From Hofstenia miamia (lineage: Eukaryota; Xenacoelomorpha; Acoela; Hofsteniidae), in contig CABFPE010000144.1 in assembly GCA_900660155.1 (NCBI GenBank), positions 111,593 to 175,592 on the forward strand: a stretch of DNA of 64,000 nucleotides, written 5' to 3'. Positions within the stretch are counted from its first letter, which is position 1, and every line of letters begins with the position of its first letter. Below the pieces are notes generated by a model. It made no database searches. It saw only the letters and a list, made by a program, of their open reading frames with translations, and was not told where the DNA came from. A program made the translations under genes and the position numbers. This document shows, piece by piece, positions 11,801-26,800 of this stretch.

Positions 11801-14800
11801 AAGCCGTTTACACATCAACAAGCAACTTACATAGTGGAGAATCGCAAGCATATCATGAATTTGCTTTTGAAAATGGAGTGATGCAATAAGTGTCACACAT
11901 AATTTGTAAAAGAGCCCAGCAAACATTGGTGCCCTCAATATTGATTGATATAAAGAATATGATAAATTTATTAGGTGCAAATACAGCCTACGATTTTCTT
12001 GATCACATCATGTTCATTTTATATATATATATATATATATGTTCACTATTTCAGTAAATCACTATTTCAGTAAAACATTTCCACTTAGTTTTTTTAATTG
12101 GATTTCTATATTTTCGAATAAAAGTATACATTTTCAATGCTCGTACCTGTAGTTTATATTTAAAGTTAACTTCAATAGTGTGCAAGGCATCACCGGTTCC
12201 AAATTAAACATCTGGACATGTCCAATTGGTCTCGATGTAAATTTGGGTAAATACTTAAAATCAGGCTTGAATCCATTCGAATCTCATAGTTTGTTTGATC
12301 ATTATAATAACATTTTTAATATCCTTTTTATTAATTAGTGTGAACCATCAGAATGCTGGAGGTTTAATTACAAAATATGTGTGATGTAGTTACCGCCAGT
12401 GCTAACAATACGTGCACACGGACACCACAATCAAGAGAAATTTAATCGCAATCAACTGCTTTTATTTTATTAACGAAATTATTTTGAAATGCGTGTTAAT
12501 AACCATTTTTATTAAGATGAAGTAGGATAACGCTGTAAAGTAGGATTTGCAGTAAACTTGTTGCCATAAGATAAACGCACAATTTTTTACAAATTTTGCA
12601 TATAATTCATAATAAAGTTTACACAATCAAAGGTTTATATTTGTTATAATTTGATCTTTTCCTCATAAATGTAGGAATTTATTTTTTAACTTGTTTGGCG
12701 TATTAAAATATTTGCCCATTGTTTTTGTAAGAAAAATAATAATGGAACAAGTAGGTCGTCGAATAGGTACTATAGTATTAAAACGAAAAAATATATAAGT
12801 ATGTGCATATATTGCAAAACGTTGATGCCATTCAAAACGCTAGGATGTTCATGATCCGCCGAGGTAATTGGTTTTCTTTGCGCTGAATACGAGCTTTTTT
12901 TGCACAATGTATGTCTCATCGGCCATTTCAATAAAGGACATTGTTAAGCGTTTGATGAAATGCTTGGTGATTTTCTTTTGCTTGACCTTGCACATTGCGG
13001 GAATTGTCCATAAGCAGGGTTTCCCATTTTGCTGTTAACAGCTAAAGAAGCTGTTAACATCAATCCTTTTGCTATTAACACCTGCGATATTTTTTTGCTT
13101 AGATCTTTTTGAATCAATAAAAAATTAGTAGATCGGCTCTGACATTTAAAAGATAAGAGCGGAGGTTTTTTGATGGTCTTGATCATGTGAAAATATTGAA
13201 AAAATAGACTCTAAAATGCATTTCCTGACTTAATTTTTAAATGTTCTTAATCTTTTGTCAAGCATTTTTTATTTAACCCTTTCAACCCGGATGGTACATA
13301 TATGTACCATTTAACTTCTTTTGTCCCATATAATAGTAATCATCATAAACTTTATAAAACAACTTTACATTATATGTTTTAGCAATCTAGAATCTAAAAA
13401 TAATAATAATTACAGAAAAAATAATTTCGGGTTGAAAGGGTTAAGTAATCAAAATTACTTTAGAAGAGGGCGAGCACCCCCTTGGGACCAACTACGAACA
13501 AAATTAAAAATAGTTCATTTTAATTCACATTTGCTTAAAAACGTCGTCAAATTAATTTAGCAAATTATTTTCACACAATATTTATGTAGTTTGTTAGAAT
13601 TAGTAGATTACGCCAATGGAAGAAAATGTTTCCTTCAGCATCAGCAATTACTGTGCTCAGTATTTGCTTACAGCCGAGGGGAAGGTGTCAGTCACCCCCG
13701 GTTAAAAAACCCAAACACGCCTCTGATACCTGGTGCTTTGTAAATGTTTTTTGAAAATTTAAAAAGTGTAAAGTCAATCATCCATTTTACAAAGAAGTTG
13801 ATAAAGAGCGAGACATGACACAATTGTCAAATGAATCAAATCCAAATATAGGCTATAATTGATTTGTTGAATCAACCTCTAACAATGATGTTTGTTGATT
13901 ACTTGGGGCTGCAAGTATCTTTATCAATGACTACAGCACTGGTTTGAATTCTTGTTTTTTGATGGCCTGTGGAGAGGATTGAAAGTCATTGATAGTGTGT
14001 TAATAACACAGATAATATGCCAAAATGGGATAAATTTTATGTGCTGTTTTAATCAGCACTTGTTTGCTCTTAGCTTTAACAGCTTGTAGCTGTTGGGAGT
14101 CCTGCCTATAAGTAATTTTTAGTGTATTGGCAAGATTTGTGGTAGACATCGTTTTTTGACGGTTTTACTGGGCATTCGCGTGTACTGTTCAGTTGTTGTT
14201 TTCTACATTCTGACAACAGTTTTATTTTTTGAATTATTTTTAGAACTTTATATGTACCGGGCTGTCTTTTCCAATGTTTTAGTGTCTCAATTTACTGCTT
14301 ATCAAGATGCACTATGATATTCTGAAACTTAATTGGTTGTGTTCTTATTATTTACACTTAACATATACTGTAGAATGGTTTTATGACGACCACTCAAGCC
14401 AAAGTACAAACAATTTAATGTATCACAAAATATTAGTGTAATTAACAACTACGGTTAGGTAGTCGTAATTTAGGAACTGCAGTATTCACTGGGGTATGTA
14501 CTCAAATCTCAGATGCAAACATCAATAATGTTAAGTGTTCGCAATGCCAATATGTATATAAAATAATGTTTACATTCCAGGGAACAACCAATGTTTTGTC
14601 GTTACATAAAAAGGTTGCGATTAGGCCGGAGAATCTCTTTTTTTGTCAAATTTTAGTTTAAAGGATGTTATTATAAAGCAATTCTACTGTATATCTTTAA
14701 TAGTTTTGTACAAACAATAACGTAACAAATTTTAAATGTTGTTTCCAAGAACTGTATCACCAATTACTTGCACGCATGTGCCTCAAGTGGTTTATTTTTT

Positions 14801-17800
14801 CATATAGAATTGGAATATATTTTGTTTTGTCAAATATTGGAGCTTCGAAATTTTTTTTGAAACAATGCAATGTAATTTATTGTTGTAATCAATTTCTAAA
14901 GAGGAAAAGTGTCTAAGAAATATAATGACTCTTAACAAATTCGCAGCTAATTGCATGTCATGCATTTGCTGTTGATGTACGAAGGTTTTTTAACAATTTT
15001 AATAAAATCTGAATAACAGTTAATATTTTAATAGCTGTTTCACATGCAATGAATATTGAACTACCTACTTCTCTCAATTTCCTCAATATACGTTTTTAAT
15101 CTACTTTACAACGCAGACCTTAAATTAGAGCCATTATATTATTTTTCGATGTCAGTTCAGTATACAATATTATATATTTGTTGCCTTTACCAATCAACAG
15201 TTCAAGAGCATTTTTCGATTATTTCGAATTGATTCTTCACAAGGAGCTCATATTAGCTAGCAACGTCACTGCATTTAATTACTATTTTTTTCCAAAACGT
15301 TGAGAGTATTGTGCGATAATGTTGCGTTTTTATCTATTTCATTTACTTCTGCTACGTATAGTTCCGCCAAAAGTTTCTTGGCAGCACACATTTGAACAAT
15401 CTGTGAGTGTTGCCATCAAATGTTATTGGGAACTGCAACTACTTAAAAGTGTTCAAATTGCGTTTGCTACTAATAATTGAAGTTCAACCAATGAACATGT
15501 TCATGCATGACACATTTACCATTTCACCAAGCACAAACTTGGAAGTCTCGGCTAGCTGAACATGTTGATATTCTGTTACTTTGATTCGGCAACATCCCTG
15601 CCAATAATCTATGAGTCATTATGAAGAGAAAAGTGGCTGCTCACTGCCCGTCAAAACTGGAAGACTCGAAAGAGGCTATTAAATATGTTTTATATAAAGG
15701 TATCACTCGGAATTGCGGCAATAACATATATAGCATGTGTTATCACATTAGTGTTCTGAGCTCCCAAAATTTGTACAATGTGTGAAATATTGAATGTATG
15801 ATCTCTAGTATCCATGTTTTCTCTGCTTTTAATTTAAATATCTTTTTATGCATGTGTACAAATATGATGGTTTTCAATGCTTTTTGAATTCATATGAACA
15901 GTTAGGATCGTCACGACTTTTGGCAGCAACTTTGTTGTTCGTGTAGCTTTAAGACTCCGAATCTTATATTCATTAGCCACTGCTAACTCAAAAGTACCTA
16001 GTTATCTTAAAGTTTTAGCACTAATTCTTAATGATTCAATACAACTTTAACTTTTGTAAATCTATTGTAATTAGTTTGTACCCACCAAAATTGTGAGTCA
16101 CATTCACATGTAGAAGTATCTCAATTATGATATGATTATTTGAAAATCCAGCTGTATTTACCAGTCTATGCGGCTGTTTCTCTTGAAGTAAAGCGCAATG
16201 TAATAACATTTGATTGATATCTACTTAAGCCCATGCTACACAAACAACTTTTGTCGCCAGTTTTTGTTGGCCAACGAAAATCGTCGTGTATCACCCCTCT
16301 TCCCCAACTAAAATCGGGAGTAAATATCTAGACTAAAGTTGTTCGTTCGGTCCAACTAAAGTTGGCGACAAAAGTTGTCCGTTCTGTCCAACAAAAATTG
16401 GACAATAAAAATTGTTCGTGTAGCATCCCTTTCGTCAACTTTAGTCGTGAAGTAATGAAATGACAAAAGTTGTTCGTGTAGAAGAATGCTTCGACCAATT
16501 TTTTTTCGGCATTACATAGTTTTTAGAGCGATGAATATATGCAATCAGTATGAGGAAGTTATCACATTTTTTAGTATCCAGCACCTTGCAGATATTTTAA
16601 AATTTTGTATATATATATATNNNNNNNNNNNNNNNNNNNNNNNNNNNNNNNNNNNNNNNNNNNNNNNNNNNNNNNNNNNNNNNNNNNNNNNNNNNNNNNN
16701 NNNNNNNNNNNNNNNNNNNNNNNNNNNNNNNNNNNNNNNNNNNNNNNNNNNNNNNNNNNNNNNNNNNNNNNNNNNNNNNNNNNNNNNNNNNNNNNNNNNN
16801 NNNNNNNNNNNNNNNNNNNNNNNNNNNNNNNNNNNNNNNNNNNNNNNNNNNNNNNNNNNNNNNNNNNNNNNNNNNNNNNNNNNNNNNNNNNNNNNNNNNN
16901 NNNNNNNNNNNNNNNNNNNNNNNNNNNNNNNNNNNNNNNNNNNNNNNNNNNNNNNNNNNNNNNNNNNNNNNNNNNNNNNNNNNNNNNNNNNNNNNNNNNN
17001 NNNNNNNNNNNNNNNNNNNNNNNNNNNNNNNNNNNNNNNNNNNNNNNNNNNNNNNNNNNNNNNNNNNNNNNNNNNNNNNNNNNNNNNNNNNGACAGTATA
17101 TATACTAATACCTCCCTCTATGTATTTTCCCACATAAATTCGTGAATTTTTGTAGGGCATAGTCTTTTGATAGTCACTACCTTCATGCAAAATATTTAAG
17201 GGATCGATTGATTTTTTAGGGACAAGCAGATGGGGTAATAGAATTGACAGACAGGTTAAAACGAACAAATGAGGAATCATACAGATTAACCGGAACAGGG
17301 ACTACAGAGGTGTCAAAAATACGATCAGGGTGAGAGCACAAAATCAAGTCAAGGAGAGAGGAGCAGGAAGTAGGAGAAAATACAAGTTGTTCAAAAGAGT
17401 AGGAAGCGAGGTTCATAGGCGTCATTAGAGTCAAGTGCATTCCAACAAACATTAGAAAGGTTGAAGTCACCACAGATGAGATGGGCAGGAGTGGAAATCC
17501 AAGTTGACGAGAGAGAGAGGATAGACTGATCATGAAGGTACTCAGCATGGATGAAAAATCAGCAGGGGGAATATGAAAAGGGCTGTTGGAAGAAAGGTTG
17601 TAAACACAGAGAAAAGAAACAATGTGATCACTGAGAACAACAGCACAGCTGCAACAGAAATCAAAGGAAAAAGACTCAAATGAGAGGGGGTGCATGTCAA
17701 GATTAGGACAATGTGAGGTTATGAGTACATCACCATGACGACCACTAGAGTGATCCATACAGCAGAGAACTTTAAGTGCGGAGTTAGGAAAAACAACACT

Positions 17801-20800
17801 GTCAGGAAGAGAAGGATCAAGCCAGGCTTCAATAATGAAAATGAAGTCAACAGGAGACTGCAGTAAGAAGTTGTAAAAACTGAGACGACGGTTTAATGAG
17901 ACAAGACTGCGGGCATTGGCAAGCAAAAAAGAGAAACCAGAGTTTGGACGAAGACCAAAAGATTTTGCGCTCAGCATCAGAGAGATGGTAGTATCGGATC
18001 AAGAGGCCATCTGACCACACTTTAGGATCCATGAGAGCAAGATGAGACTTTTGATTACAGACAATGTGGAAGGAGGCAAATATAGAATCCCTACGTGGTG
18101 GAATGGGAAGAACATCATCAAATTGGAGTGAGGAGCCACGGGGGTGATCAGCAACACCAGAAGCAGAAACAGAATTAGCAAAATTGCAAATGTAGATATG
18201 ATCTTTATGAGAAGGACGAGGAAAAGAACGAACTAATCGGAACAGCAGGCAGTTGGCAGGACGAACTAGTTCCAAAGATATGACATGGGCAGTGGACTAG
18301 ACTGTTCAGGGGAACGTAGCAATGCAGGCAAGGGAGCGGCAGTAGGAGCAGAACGTGAGGCAGGATGATCAGGACAGTTGGTAATGGTACATAAGGCAGC
18401 AGCACAGTATGAGAACATTTGAGATTGCAAAGAGGAAACATCAGAGGAAAGCTTTGTGAGGGATTCAGACAAGGGTGATATTACACCAGGAACATCATTG
18501 GAGGAGGGGAGCGAGGTAGAGAGAGAGAAGTGACAGCTTGGCGCAGCAATGAGATGACGGCGTCTTCTTCATCCCACCAACAGCAGAGGTAAGCTGGGCA
18601 TCATTCAAATGTTTGAGTTTGGACAGCGAAATTGGAGTCATAACTGAAATCTAATTAAACTGTATAATAAACAGGCAATAATCTACTGTACATTGATGAC
18701 ACTGTGATTTTCAACTTTGGTAGTTCTTTTGCCTCCAATCTTACCTCTGATCTTGAGCACTTGTCTACTTGGTCTTCAGTTAACCATCTTGATTTTAGTC
18801 CAACCAAGACATGTGGTATTTCCTTTTCTGTATCCCCCCTTCTGATCTTCCTCTTCCTGTGACCTTTTCTCCTCATCATACTCATCTGGGAGTTCAACTT
18901 GCTGTAACTCGTTTTGCCTCTGCAAGGCTAATTCCTCACTCTTCGCCCTCTTCCGCAATGTTCTCTTTAATTCCATGGCTGTCGTGAAACTCTCTTTGTT
19001 CAAATCCATTCCTCACGCCATTCTTCTCTATGCTTCTTCCTGTTGGTGGCCTTCCCGTTCCTTGTTCCACTCCATGGAACTCGCTCTGATGATGTTGTCA
19101 CTTTCTCCATTCGTTATCCCAAGAAACATCGCATCCTTCACTCGTTTTTCAATCGTGCTTGTACTGCTGCTAATTACATCTTGAGTCTCAAGCCTCCAAC
19201 ATCCATTGATTTATTTTCCCCGCCGCCGAGCTTTAAGAAAGCGTTGATGTCTTTCCCTTTGCTGAGCCCTTCTCCAATTTCGCCTACTCTTCCATCTGCT
19301 CCTATTTCATCTCCTGTGACTGTCCTTGCTGTCGTAAAACTTGACTTGTTTTTATTGTTTTTGTAGTATTGTATGCTTTCAGCGGCTAAATAAAGGCATT
19401 CATTATTATTATTATTATTATTATTATTCTGTGCTACTGCTACTCCCCACTTTGGTACTCCCAACTCCTCCAAGTATCTCTTATGCTTCTTACTCACTGC
19501 TCCTAGTGCTCCTACTACTACCGGGACTACTTCAACTTTCTTTAACTTCCACAGCCTTTCAGTTTCCACTGCCAACTCCCTGTAATTGTCTATCTTCTCT
19601 TTCTCCTTGCTTTCTACATTCTTGTCCTTTGGTACAGCTACATGTATGTCTATCACTGTTCCTAATCTTTTCTTTTTGTCTACCACTACTATGTCTGGCC
19701 TCCTTGCATCTATCACCTTGCTTGTCTGTATGTTGAAGTCCCACAGCATCTTAACCTTCTCATTCTCGATGGCTCCCTGCGGCTTGTGCTCTGCCACTTG
19801 TCTCCTGATTCTAACCCATGCTGCCTGCTCAAGCCCCAATGTACCATTCTTCCTACCTTGTCATACCTGAACTTATACTCATTCTGCGCGAACTTCTCAC
19901 ATCCTGCTATCAGATGATCTACTGTCTCACTCTTTCTTAAATAGCCTACACTTACTTCTCTACCCAGTTTGTTCCTGTGCTGCCATTATCAATGCTTCTG
20001 TTTCTGTTTTAAGTCCTGCTTTCTTTAACCACTTGTTGCTGTTCTCTGTCACACTTTTCTGTGTTCCTCCAGTATTCTCCATGCATTGTCTTCTGCCTAT
20101 ACCTTGTTTGTCTCTCTGATTCCATCCTACTCTGGTATACCTTATTCCCTTCACTGTCAGCTCTTATCTTCCTTAACTCTTTAGTGACCCCTTAGGTTGC
20201 TTTTCTACATATTCCTTTAGCCCTAGTGCTTCTGCTTCTACAGTTTCCTCTACACTTAGTAGTCCTTTCCCTCCCTTATGCCTTGCCATGTACAGCCTAT
20301 CTACATCTCCATTTAAGTTGAAAGCCCTCTCTGCTGCTAGTATCTTCCTTGTCTCCCTGTCTAGCTCCCTAAGTTCATTCTTTTTCCACCTAACTATTCC
20401 TGCCGAATATCTCAATACTGGTATCGCCCATGTATTAATTGCCTTTATACTATTCTACCCATTTATTATTATTATTAGGCTAAGCTATGTTTAACTGTGT
20501 TACCCTATATAAATGTACGAAAGAAATGCAACATCTTTAATTCAATGAGAGAAAAAGGCTTTATGTGCTACAATTTGAGATAAATAGTGAAAGGTCGCTG
20601 GAACGTTTAAGATTATATGCAAAAATTGAAGGAAAATAGGTATCATTCAAGCTAATATCGAATTGGGTTCGATTACTCCAAACGTCGAGTTGAGTTTTTG
20701 GACATCCTGTCGAGTTCCATTTAGAGGAAATGGAATACACTGCTTTAATTCAAAGTTTTTTCATTCACATTTTTTTAGATATTGCCAATTATTACAATTA

Positions 20801-23800
20801 ATTGCAGTAATTGATTGGTTGTCTTTGTAATCAGCCCTGCTGTAAGTTTAGCCATAAACTGTTTGGAAATTGATACATTTTCAACATGCAGCATAGTATT
20901 CTAAGAAGTTTAAAATTTTATATTGCATATACATTATTTAAAGTTGCAAATTGTTTTACGCTCGCCATTAAATTATTATATTATGCCTTGTATCGATTAA
21001 TTAAAGACTCCAATTACCTATCTCCAAATTATTTGTGTGAAGTTGTTATTTTTTATTTCTTCTTATTTTAGTACGCTATTGAAATTACAAATCGAATTCA
21101 ATTGCTTGACAAATGAATTTAATTAAAGATTTATTCTATTTCCTAATCGTCTAACGTTCAATGCATAGCTACAACGTATAATTGCTACATTATTTCAGCA
21201 AGCAAATTGCGTTTAGAGCACTGTAATCTTTGTCGTGCATCTGTCAAGTCTAGCACATTGTACATATTTTATGAGTAATTGGGAGACGCTTATGCTGTTT
21301 ATTGCGGTTTGAAAGTGCGTGTCCGCTTGCAGTCAACTATTTTAAAATCAATTTCCCGGTCATGACTCATTTCTAATGGTTGAGAATTGAATCGTCTCCG
21401 GCGGTTTGCGTTGTAGTTCACTCTCTATACAGTGTTGTGTCGTGCTAGTTGCACATAGCTCGCTAAGGTATTCTATTATTTTCAGTTTTCCTTTCCATTA
21501 TAATTTTACGCTGCTTTGTTATAGTATTTAATGAATTATTATATTGTCTGTCTATACGTACTAATATGCTTGTATTTTAGGGCGACAAGGGCATTTCAGC
21601 AGCTCCTTTATCTCTACAAGAATTTTTCTCGAACGAAGGAAGTTCATATTTATTTAGCTCTCATATTTAAAATTACTCGCGACTACGAGTCTAGTTTAAA
21701 GGTATGCGTTTCTTTTAATGAAATGTAAATTACCAAATATAGGTTATGCAATAGCTCTAATTTCTCTCTTTTAGCATTTCCAATTAGCTCTTAACGAACC
21801 AGCAAAGGCAGATATTTCATCTTTTGAAAGTAAGAATTTCATAAATTACTTTTATTTTATGTTTTAGTACAATTTTACATTGCCAATATCTACGAGTGTC
21901 AGGGGGAATATCTCAAAGCCCGCGATACTTACGAACAGTTAATCAATACTCCAGATATCTCTCCTCGACTAAAGAGTGCCATTTATAAACAGTTAGGTTA
22001 GTGTTTGAATTTGTTCATCTTTCATTTGCCAACAGTATGCAACTCAGCAATTTTTCAATCTGGTTTTCCAGACATTTTTAACGTCAATTACTTTATTAAT
22101 CTGATTCGCTTAAATAGCGTAGTTCGTGAAATCAAATTGATAGTTCAGCTTTACAATCTGGCAATATTCAATCTAACCTTATTTTAAATTCTACTGATTG
22201 TACAAATAATGTGTTTTACTAACAAGCAGAAATTTAATATCCTTAAATGAATGTATTTAAGCGTAAGGCAAAGCAATACAACGTCATATGCAGAGTCCGG
22301 ATTTGGTTGCGTCAAAAAACTGCCAAAGTTGCGCAAAAAATGCGTAAAATTTTACCCAAAGTTGCGTTAAAATAGATTGATTTCAACAAAACTTGTATTA
22401 TGAAATTATTTTCTTACAAATTTGGTTATACCAGATTACAATAGAATGTTCTTTTAAATGATCAATAGTAGAAACCAACGTTGACTGCCTTTTTGCATTG
22501 CATTGTAACTGATGTTTGTGTTTTTCTGAGACCATGTGTTTGGAAACACGAAAAGTAACATTGGAAGCTGAATATTCAAAACCCACTAAACATAGTTTGC
22601 AGAAAACCTGATTATTTGCCTCTGTGTAAGACCATACGAGCTCACCCCCATTCAATGCTTTGACATAATTTCGTCCCAGTGGTTTGGTTTTTCCCATTTT
22701 AATCTAAAATTGTAAACAAATTGTAAGTTTAAGTAAAACGTGTTCTATCATAAGAGCAATAATACACACTGCAGTCGTGCAAGGGAATTAAATCAATGTT
22801 TGTCGTTTACCCGCGCTTTTCGTTGCTTGCTTTCAGCCACAATTGGTCATTTGAATTTACAAATTAAACCGCAGTTCGCATCCTGTTAGTGTTATAGAAA
22901 TCCATGTTCAGATTAAGTTCAAAGGTGGGAAAATCTCATAAAATCTATTGAAGTTGCGTCAAAGCAATAAAAGTTGCGTGAAAAGTTCTCAAATTGCAAA
23001 AGTTGCGCCGAAAGTTGCGTAATTGCGTGACGCAACAAAATCCGGACTCTGGTCATATGTCACAACCATACTTTATTTTATTACAACATTGTGGATTTCG
23101 CGATATTGTTATGATTAGGCTTTGCGTGGGCACTGTTGAAATGTTAAGAGATCGGCTATGGATTCATTAGGGACTTGTGAACCCGATTTTCGATTTGATT
23201 TCCAATTACCACTTAACTAAAAAGTAGCTGTATTTCGCCACGGCTGCTTCAACCTTTATTCTAAAGTGGCTTTTTTCACACAATAATCACAGGAAAAATA
23301 CATCAGTTAAATGTAATTATCTAATGCGAGATGAAGTTTTATAATGCACGAAACATGTTTAAAATCAGTATATTTTCGATACGATTTTGCAAAATAAAGT
23401 TCGCTACATCATGTGTAATGTTTTTCATACTGTTTTTTTTTCAATTTAATGTTAACCTTGCGTACATTATATTTTGGATTTTTCTTCAATTTTCAAGATC
23501 ATTTATCACAATGTGCTGCATATATTTTTTACTTCATTTGAATTTTTATGCAAGGATTACTTAATGTATTTGTTGAATCTATTTATTGGCTGATTTTTTC
23601 TTAATTATTTTTGATAAGTTTATGTTGTCTGCATTGCAGTAGATACACATGAAAATATAGTCTGAAAATTTTAAGATGGGCGCATTTACGTATGCGTTAA
23701 AACACTGGTGAGACCTCTTTTGTGTAGAAAACGCATTATCTTAGTAGTTTAGATCTAAATTGAAAACTCTATTCTTCTAAAATTAGTGTTGGATATTTGG

Positions 23801-26800
23801 GCGAAAAATCCATTCGAATATTCGGTCTGGAGTATTCGCTAATATTCGCATTGTTCGAAAGCTTTTAATTATTTTTTAACATTACTAGTGATAACATATT
23901 TCCCATGCTTATATAAGCATACTTGTTTATGAATATATTTTTTGGATACATATCAATGAAATTCTTGTGGATCGATCTACGGCATTTCCACGATCAAGAG
24001 ATTGTTAAAAAGACAACTAGGCAAAATGAAAATTGCAACAAAATTAATTTTCGGTAGTAAAATGCAGAAATTTTGATATAACTAAGAACTACAATAAAAT
24101 TATTTATTTTTTAGTACGGTATGCTCTAATTTTACATCAATTTGCTTGGAGTTTTATTTGTAAAATGAACATGGAGAATAATCACTAGTGAGTAGTTTTA
24201 TTAGCAGGGATTTGCTAAACGCTACATATAGTATCTTGCATCACATCTGTAGCCATCACGAACGTTCTTGGTAGCCATTTCTAACACGATTTCGGCTTAT
24301 CCCTAAAGATATGTGGAATAGATAACCTGAGAGATTTAAGACAAATGTTCATTTGCAAAGATTATTTTGATGCTATTGCTATCAATACTAACGTCTGTTG
24401 TAATACATTCAGATGCAATAGCCTATAATTACTGTAGTAAACACTACTACTCAGCTAAAATTTTGGATCGTTGTAGTATCCACGAGATCATTGATCGCAA
24501 TTTTAGATCCAGATCCATGGGTAAGTCTGTATATAAGACTACATTAGCGCGGATTTGAGGTTGTTGTTGCATGTTTAGGTATTGCAATTAAGCACACACT
24601 GATGTGTATTGCATTATACGTCATTAAATAGTTTTTGTGACTTAGAAAGTGTAATTGGAACCAACTCTTGTTTTGTGAACTTTGTCTAAAAATTATTGAA
24701 ATATTCGGACTAAGTATTTTCGACTATTAAAACTGTTCGAATAATTTTTACTTTCTAGCATTACAAGGGATAATATACTTCCCTTGTTTATATACGTCTA
24801 CATTAGCAGGCTATATTTTTTAAACATCGTTTTTAAGGAAAGCATTGTGTTACTGTCGTTTTGCGGTGTTCACCTACTTGTCTTCAAAGCTATTATGATG
24901 CTTTATTCTTTAAAAATGTCTAATAATGTCTAAAACACAAGAAAGTATTCTAATACAGCAATATATTAAGGACAGAAATTATTTAAGCGTATAGCTAATT
25001 TTTCCTCGAGTTCATTAAGATAATAGACCAAAAAATAGGCTCGATTTCAGTAAAAAGGAATCTCGTAATCTAAAACTTATCTATACTTAATTGTAGATCG
25101 TTCCTTTTTACTTCAGATGTTTGGTAGCAAAATTGCAATAGTTCAGGAAAGCGAACCGTAGAACGCCAATTTGAGAAAAAGTGTCATAACTATCGAATAT
25201 AATTTAACCGAATTATCGAGCCTGTTACCCGAAAACCCGAATATATGTTGTATTCGAATAAATTCCAATGTTTGAATTTCTGACCCAATACTATCTAATG
25301 GTAATTTTAAAACCTATTTAACGCTTTTCAAGTTGTTAATATTGAGTAAATCTGGCATGGTGGTGTATAGGATTCTTAAATTATCATATTATAATGAAAA
25401 AATAAAAACGCTATTATTGTATTATAATTTGATTATTACGATTATCCATGCTTCATATAGATCAACTTGGCTGTTATTTTCTTCAAGTGGTCGCATATTT
25501 TAGTTACATGTTACAGTCTATGTTATCCTCATTACATGACAGTTATGTAGAAAAGTAAAGCGAAAATTTAATGCTTAACCATTATTGAAATTTCCGCTAA
25601 GACATTTAATTCGTAAACTTATCCAGAGAATATGAAAGGTGAAAATATGCAATATGATTATTATGTTATAATCATCAAATAATCGGATTAACCCGTTGTT
25701 GGCACTTTGTAACAATTATTTACCATTTGACGCTATTCAACGTGAATTGCTTGCCTGTACAAATAAAGTCTATGCCAACACATGCTTACAACTAATTTGT
25801 ATTGCAATGCGCAAGTTTTTGTTCTTCGAACAGTCACTTATTTGCATATTAAATATCGTCACTTTTGGCAGCGTGCACGTTAATCGTTATTCATCTTTTA
25901 GGTTGGGTGACTCATACCTGTGAATTGTTTGGTGATTCAAAATCTAGACTTCTACTTTCTGTCGATTACTTCAAGCACGCAACTCATTTCAACCCTGACG
26001 ACGGAGAGGCATTTTATTATCTTGGTCGATGTTATGCTACTTTAAATAATGTTCAAGATGCTTTCATGTCCTATCGTCATTCAATTGATAAACGTGAATC
26101 TAGTCCTGACACATGGTGTTCAATAGGGTGAGTAACATTGATTTTTTGCATGTGCTCAAGTTTAACTTCTTTAAAAAAAAAATTTCCTTCCTCTTCACGA
26201 ATTACTAGTTAAATTGAACAAATTCTTTCGAGAGATAAGGAATTTTGTGTAAAACTTAGCAAAAAATGAAAAAAATTATATAGGGGGTATTGCACAGGAA
26301 ACAAAAGCCTTCATTTGTCCATAATTTTGTAGTGTATGTATGAGTTACCAACTATATACCTTTCGAGTTGTTCTTGTGATTACAAAGGGGTTATTTTCGA
26401 GTAATACGATATACAAAAACTAAACTAGTACGATTCACTCCAGAATTCAAAACCTGATTATATTGAATGCTGTGATAATCTAATATTTTATTCGAATAAA
26501 TGGTTTGTTTACGTTTTGCACATCGGGTGAATACTCAAAATGCTGGCTTATCCGAAATCATTAGTATTAATTTAAAAATTTTTTATTGAAAATCGATAGA
26601 TCAGAGTACGTCGGCTACTTTAACCTTAAGCCCAATATTCTGTTAAAATTGAAAATACCTCAATGTTATTTTAAATTATTAACGTCGGTATTTTTGGCCC
26701 ATCCTATCTATGCACCTATAATAATTGACTCAATTTTGTTGTGATTCTATACACTTTTTTGCATTAGGTGTTACTACGCTTTCAATGTGCTTATAATATT

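Noticed and set aside
16486-17280. Long open frames across 16,486-17,280 on both strands
   Set aside because: They are read through 471 unknown bases and have no coding content.
19341-19870. Plus-strand open frames over 19,341-19,870, Leu/Ser/Cys-rich, looking membrane-like
   Set aside because: They are the opposite-strand shadow of the endonuclease-type LINE, whose minus-strand protein has clear family blocks.
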